From NCBI GenBank assembly GCA_021820845.1, contig JAKADC010000002.1, forward strand, positions 310,001 to 374,000: a stretch of 64,000 bases of DNA, read 5' to 3'. The notes under the pieces are model-generated. The model was given only the letters and a program-made list of their open reading frames with translations. It ran no database searches and had not been told where the DNA came from. This document shows, in pieces, positions 59,996 through 64,000 of this stretch. Position 1 is the stretch's first letter. Each line of letters opens with the position of its first letter. Position numbers and translations under genes: made by a program. This DNA is from Pseudomonadota bacterium (GTDB lineage: Bacteria > Pseudomonadota > Gammaproteobacteria > Burkholderiales > Thiobacillaceae).

Positions 59996-61114
59996 ATGTT
60001 TTCCCACCCCGATCGAGCCGCATTTCTGCCTCTTGCAAAGCTGCCGTCGCTGGTGGCGGAACTCATGGCCCGCGGCTATCGATGCCTCGGGCCGGCGAAA
60101 GAGAACGGCGCGATCGTCATGCGCGAACTCGAGTCGCCGGAGGGACTGCAACGCGGCCTGCAGGCCGAGCAGGCGCCCGGTCGCTACCGCCTGACGTCCG
60201 ATCCGCACGATCGTTATTTCGCCTGGGCCAACGGTCCGCAGGCGATCAAGCCCCAGACCTTCGCACCGCAGGAATCGCTTTGGCGCGCCGAGCGCGACGA
60301 GGCCGGCGGCCTGCGGTTCGTCCCCGAACTGCCGGCCGTCGTCAAGCGGGCCGTCATCGGCGTGCGCGCCTGCGACCTCGCGGCGCTCGCGGTGCAGGAT
60401 GCGCATTTTCTGCGTACCGGCCGGCGCGATGCCCAGTACGCGCAACGGCGCGAGGCGCTGTTCCTGGTCGCCGTGCAATGCGCCGAGCCGGCGGCGACGT
60501 GCTTCTGCGCGTCCACCGGCGACGGGCCGACGCCGGCCTTCGGCTACGACCTCTCGCTCGCGGAATTGAAGGATGGTTTCGTCGTCGTGTCGGGCAGCGA
60601 CGAGGGACAGGCCGTCGCCGCCGCCCTCGACCTGCCTGCGGCTTCCGCGCAGCAGATCGAGGCGGCGCAGCGGCAGGGCGAGGCTGCCGCCGCGGCGCAG
60701 ACGCGCAGCCTGCCAGGACGCAAGCTGCGCGATGTGTTGATGAGCCGGCTCGAACACCCGCGCTGGGACGCGGTCGCGGCGCGCTGCCTGGCCTGCGGCA
60801 ATTGCACCGCCGTATGCCCGACCTGTTTCTGCCATGCGGAAGCCGACGTGCCTGCGCTCGACGGCCGCACGAGCGATCACCTGCGCACCTGGGATTCCTG
60901 TTTCGGCGAAGCGCACGGCCACCTGCACGGCTTCAACGTGCGGCCGGACATCCGCACGCGTTACCGCCAGTGGCTCACGCACAAGCTTGCGACCTGGCAC
61001 GATCAGTTCGGCCGCAGCGGCTGTGTCGGCTGCGGCCGCTGCATCGCATGGTGTCCCGTCGGCATCGACCTGACCGAAGAAGTCGCCGCGCTGGTCGAGG
61101 TCGGACCGCCATGA
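59996..61114 (+). CDS. hydB: [NiFe] hydrogenase (group 3b) beta subunit, iron-sulfur
   Basis: 372 residues. Two [4Fe-4S] sites occur near the C-terminus: CLACGNCTAVCPTC (about 263-276) and CVGCGRCIAWCPVG (about 342-355). The protein relays electrons between the hydrogenase dimer and the flavin subunit. Gene order (beta, gamma, delta, alpha) is that of Pyrococcus hydBGDA (sulfhydrogenase). First gene of the operon; overlaps the next by 4 nt. Confidence 0.9.
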   Translation: MFSHPDRAAFLPLAKLPSLVAELMARGYRCLGPAKENGAIVMRELESPEGLQRGLQAEQAPGRYRLTSDPHDRYFAWANGPQAIKPQTFAPQESLWRAERDEAGGLRFVPELPAVVKRAVIGVRACDLAALAVQDAHFLRTGRRDAQYAQRREALFLVAVQCAEPAATCFCASTGDGPTPAFGYDLSLAELKDGFVVVSGSDEGQAVAAALDLPAASAQQIEAAQRQGEAAAAAQTRSLPGRKLRDVLMSRLEHPRWDAVAARCLACGNCTAVCPTCFCHAEADVPALDGRTSDHLRTWDSCFGEAHGHLHGFNVRPDIRTRYRQWLTHKLATWHDQFGRSGCVGCGRCIAWCPVGIDLTEEVAALVEVGPP

Positions 61115-61959
61115 GGGGGACATCCATGCTCGACGCCGGCCCGCCGCACGCCGCGACCGTGGTGGCGCGCGTTCAGGAATCGCCGACGATCTTCACGCTG
61201 CAACTGCGTTTCGACGATGCGGCGGCGCAGGCGGCCTACCGCTTCGCGCCGGGCCAGTTCAACATGCTGTATCTCTACGGCGCCGGCGAGGTGCCGGTTT
61301 CGATCATGTCCGACCCCGAGGAGCGCGACGTCATCGGTCATGCGATCCGGGCGCAGGGGCGCGTCACGCAGGGCCTGGCGCGGCTGCGGCCGGGCGACAA
61401 GGTCGGTGTTCGCGGACCGTTCGGGCGCGGCTGGCCGCTGCAGGAGATGAGCGGGTGCGACGTCGTGCTGGTGACCGGCGGACTGGGCTGCGCGCCAGTG
61501 GTGTCGGTGATCCATTACGTGCTGCGCCGGCGCGAGCGCTTCGGCAAGCTCGTCATCGTGCAGGGCGTGAAGCACGCCGAGGATCTCATCTGGCACGAGC
61601 AGTACGCGCGCTGGGCGGCGTTGCCGGACACGCAGGTGCTGGTGGCGGCAAGCGAGGGCGGACCGCTCTGGCCCTGGCACGTCGGCCGGGTGACCGACCT
61701 CTTCGCGCTCGCGAGCTTCGACCCGGCCTGCGCCGTGGCGATGATGTGCGGACCGGAAGGCATGATGCGCAGCGCCGCGGACAATCTGCTCGCGCGCGGC
61801 CTGCCCCGGACGCGCCTGTATCTCAGCATGGAGCGCAACATGCAATGCGCCGTGGGCCGTTGCGGGCACTGCCAGTTCGGCGGCGCCTTCGTCTGCCGCG
61901 ACGGCCCGGTGTTCCAATGGGGCGAGGTCGAGACCTTGCTCGCGCACAAGGGCTTTTGA
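61111..61959 (+). CDS. hydG: [NiFe] hydrogenase (group 3b) gamma subunit, FAD/NAD(P) reductase
   Basis: 282 residues of the ferredoxin-NADP reductase fold: the flavin-binding FAPGQFNMLYLYGAGEVPVSI, the NAD(P) site VVLVTGGLGCAPVVSVIHY, and a C-terminal [2Fe-2S] site CAVGRCGHCQFGGAFVCRDG. It passes electrons to NAD(P)+. ATG at 61111 overlaps hydB; another ATG follows at 61126. One-base overlap with the small subunit gene. Confidence 0.92.
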   Translation: MRGTSMLDAGPPHAATVVARVQESPTIFTLQLRFDDAAAQAAYRFAPGQFNMLYLYGAGEVPVSIMSDPEERDVIGHAIRAQGRVTQGLARLRPGDKVGVRGPFGRGWPLQEMSGCDVVLVTGGLGCAPVVSVIHYVLRRRERFGKLVIVQGVKHAEDLIWHEQYARWAALPDTQVLVAASEGGPLWPWHVGRVTDLFALASFDPACAVAMMCGPEGMMRSAADNLLARGLPRTRLYLSMERNMQCAVGRCGHCQFGGAFVCRDGPVFQWGEVETLLAHKGF

Positions 61960-62756
61960 TGAACGTGCCCGGAACGCCCAAGCCGCGCGTCGCGGTACAC
62001 AAGTTCAGCTCGTGCGACGGCTGTCAGCTCGCCTTTCTCAATCTCGGCGAAGAACTGCTCAGGCTCGCCGAGCGCGTCGACCTGGTGCACTTCGCCGAAG
62101 CGGGGCCACTCGATCCGGACACCGACGCCGACATCGCGTTCGTCGAAGGGAGCATGTCGACGCCCGAAGACCTCGAACGCATCCGGCGCATCCGCGAACA
62201 TAGCCGCATGCTGGTCGCCATCGGCGCCTGCGCCACCGCAGGCGGCATCCAGGCCCTGCGCAACGATGCCGATGCCGCGGGCTGGGCGGCGGCCATCTAC
62301 AGTCACCCCGAGGCGATCGCGAGCCTCGCGCATTCCACGCCCATCGCCAGCCACGTGAAGGTGGACTTCGAATTGTGGGGCTGCCCGGTCAGCGGCCGGC
62401 AGATCCTGGCGGTGGTGAACGCGCTCCTGCTCGGCGTGGGGCCGCGCGACAACGGCGACAAGGTGTGCACGGAATGCAAGCGCAACGGTTATCCCTGCGT
62501 CATGGTGAGCCGCGGCATCGCTTGCATGGGACCCGTGACGCGGGCAGGCTGCGGAGCGCTGTGCCCCGGCCTCGGGCGCGACTGTTACGGCTGCTACGGG
62601 CCGGTGGAGAACGCCAACACCGACGCGCTGGCGGCGCAGTTCGCCCTCCAGGGGCTGGACCCGCAAGCGGTCGTCCGCCGCTTCCGCTCGATCAACAGCC
62701 AGGCGCCGGTCTTCCTGGCGGCGGCAAACAAGGCAGGGAGAAGGCGCGATGGGTGA
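61959..62756 (+). CDS. hydD: [NiFe] hydrogenase (group 3b) small (delta) subunit
   Basis: 265 residues. The proximal cluster Cys pair is in FSSCDGCQLAFLNL (Cys19, Cys22), the third ligand region is GACATAGGI, and further Cys-rich motifs follow (KVCTECKRNGYPCVM, GPVTRAGCGALCPGLGRDCYGCYGP). No signal peptide, consistent with a cytoplasmic enzyme. Overlaps hydG by one base and hydA by 8 nt. Confidence 0.94.
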   Translation: MNVPGTPKPRVAVHKFSSCDGCQLAFLNLGEELLRLAERVDLVHFAEAGPLDPDTDADIAFVEGSMSTPEDLERIRRIREHSRMLVAIGACATAGGIQALRNDADAAGWAAAIYSHPEAIASLAHSTPIASHVKVDFELWGCPVSGRQILAVVNALLLGVGPRDNGDKVCTECKRNGYPCVMVSRGIACMGPVTRAGCGALCPGLGRDCYGCYGPVENANTDALAAQFALQGLDPQAVVRRFRSINSQAPVFLAAANKAGRRRDG

Positions 62757-64000
62757 GCAGCGGCGCAGCGTCGCGATTCACGTCCCGGTGCTCGCGCGGG
62801 TGGAAGGCGAGGGCGCCCTCGACCTTCGCATCGACGACGGCGCCATCACCGAGTTGCGCCTGCGCATTTTCGAGCCGCCGCGCTTTTTCGAGAAATTCCT
62901 CGAAGGCCGCCACTACACCGAGATCCCCGACATGGTCGCGCGCATCTGCGGCATCTGCCCGGTCGCCTACCAGGTCACCGCCGCGCAGGCGCTCGAAACG
63001 CTCTTCGACGTCGAACTCAGCCCATGGACGCGCGCGATGCGCCGGGTGTTCTACTGCGGCGAATGGATCCAGAGCCACAGCCTGCACATCCATCTTCTGG
63101 CCGCGCCCGATTTCTTCGGCTGCGGCAACGCCATCGACCTGGCGCGCATCGCGCCGGACGAGGTGCGCCGCGGCCTGCGCATCCAGGCGCTCGGCAACGA
63201 ACTGATGGACCTTTTCGGCGCCCGCTCGGTGCATCCGGTCGGCGTACGCATCGGCGGCTTTCATGCCGCGCCGCCGCTCGCCCGTGTCCGCGAGTTGCGC
63301 GAAAAACTGCGTGCCGCGCTCCCCGACGCCGAAGCCCTGGTGCGCTGGACGGCGGGCATCGCGTTGCCGCAGGACGACCAGGCCTTCGTCTCCGTTGCCA
63401 CGCGGCATCCGCAGGATTATGCGATCGAACACGGCGATATCGCGGCCAGCGACGGCCTGCTGATCTCGCCGTCGGCCTTCGGCGACCATTTCGCCGAACG
63501 CCAGGCGCCTTTCTCCACCGCGTTGTTCAGCAGCTACCACGGCCAGCCTTACCTCGTCGGGCCGCTCGCGCGCCTGAATCTCAGCCACGACCGCCTGCCC
63601 CCCGGCATCCAGGCCTTGCTCGCCGAAACCGGCCTCGCGCTGCCGAGCCGCAACCTCTTTCACAGCCTCGTCGCGCGTGCCGTCGAAATCCGGCTCGCGC
63701 TTCACGACGCGCTGCGCCTGCTCGACGATTACCGCGTGCCCGAGTCGCCCTGGGTGCCGGTGGTGCCGCGCGCCGGCGTCGCCATCGGCTGCACCGAAGC
63801 GCCGCGCGGCCTGCTGTGGCAGCGCTATGAAATGGATTCCGAGGGCTGCGTCGTCAGTGCCCGCATCGTGCCGCCGACGAGCCAGAACCAGGCGCGCATC
63901 GAGGAAGATCTGCGGCTGTCGCTGCTCGAATTCGGACTCGACCGTCCCGACGACGCGCTGCGGCTGCATTGCGAGAAGGTCATCCGCAACTACGATCCGT
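62749..64000 (+). CDS. hydA: [NiFe] hydrogenase (group 3b) large (alpha) subunit, truncated by window edge
   Basis: The first 417 residues lie in the window. The N-terminal Ni ligand motif is RICGICPVAYQ with Cys67 and Cys70; the residue four after the second Cys is Tyr74, where many other hydrogenases have His. RVEGEGALDLRIDDG at the N-terminus is typical. The second CxxC nickel motif and the maturation cleavage site are beyond base 64000. With the other three subunits it forms a soluble bidirectional NAD(P)-linked hydrogenase, some of which also reduce sulfur. Confidence 0.94.
   Translation, partial: MGEQRRSVAIHVPVLARVEGEGALDLRIDDGAITELRLRIFEPPRFFEKFLEGRHYTEIPDMVARICGICPVAYQVTAAQALETLFDVELSPWTRAMRRVFYCGEWIQSHSLHIHLLAAPDFFGCGNAIDLARIAPDEVRRGLRIQALGNELMDLFGARSVHPVGVRIGGFHAAPPLARVRELREKLRAALPDAEALVRWTAGIALPQDDQAFVSVATRHPQDYAIEHGDIAASDGLLISPSAFGDHFAERQAPFSTALFSSYHGQPYLVGPLARLNLSHDRLPPGIQALLAETGLALPSRNLFHSLVARAVEIRLALHDALRLLDDYRVPESPWVPVVPRAGVAIGCTEAPRGLLWQRYEMDSEGCVVSARIVPPTSQNQARIEEDLRLSLLEFGLDRPDDALRLHCEKVIRNYDP

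Overview
The window is high-GC, densely coded chromosomal DNA from a betaproteobacterium. The gene content (group 3b [NiFe] hydrogenase, TusA/DsrE-type sulfur proteins, FlhDC with FlhFG, a PhoX-type phosphatase) and the protein sequences resemble sulfur-oxidising Thiobacillus-like Hydrogenophilales/Nitrosomonadales. That assignment is inference; there is no 16S gene here.

Layout. 1-10 kb (minus strand): a truncated dCache/HAMP sensor; an apparent glgP-xfp-ackA operon that would take glycogen to acetate with ATP gain, whose phosphoketolase carries a perfect 72-bp in-frame tandem duplication; then DUF488, Cu/Zn superoxide dismutase, a VOC protein, a small membrane protein, a cupin and a sulfotransferase. 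11.4-14.4 kb: a chromosomal integron with an integrase gene (plus strand), a candidate attI core and four small cassettes. The arms of the attC sites are oriented in the normal way relative to the integrase, but all four cassette genes lie on the opposite strand and point towards intI. The integrase gene overlaps tadA by one base, and tadA overlaps an L,D-transpeptidase gene.

15-30 kb is mostly housekeeping: M48 lipoprotein, dapD, dapC, a DMT exporter, a VOC protein, queF with an FGGY kinase, smc, serS, mltF, tRNA-Ser(CGA) and phoX. 30-39 kb: clpS-clpA, an exported coiled-coil protein, an EpsD-type peptidyl-prolyl isomerase, manC, and mgtA behind a long leader.

39.8-51.5 kb is a motility locus: flhDC, a membrane methyltransferase-like protein, motA-motB behind a good sigma-28 promoter, flhB-flhA-flhF-flhG joined by short overlaps, a 232-bp inverted-repeat element, fliA, and a second stator pair (motC-motD). 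Then come lon, a secreted histidine phosphatase-like protein, and a TetR-tusA-dsrE group with three copies of one palindromic operator. scpA-scpB-rluB and a small MscS-like membrane protein follow. The window ends inside a hydBGDA-like operon for a soluble NAD(P)-linked [NiFe] hydrogenase, whose large subunit is cut off by the window edge.
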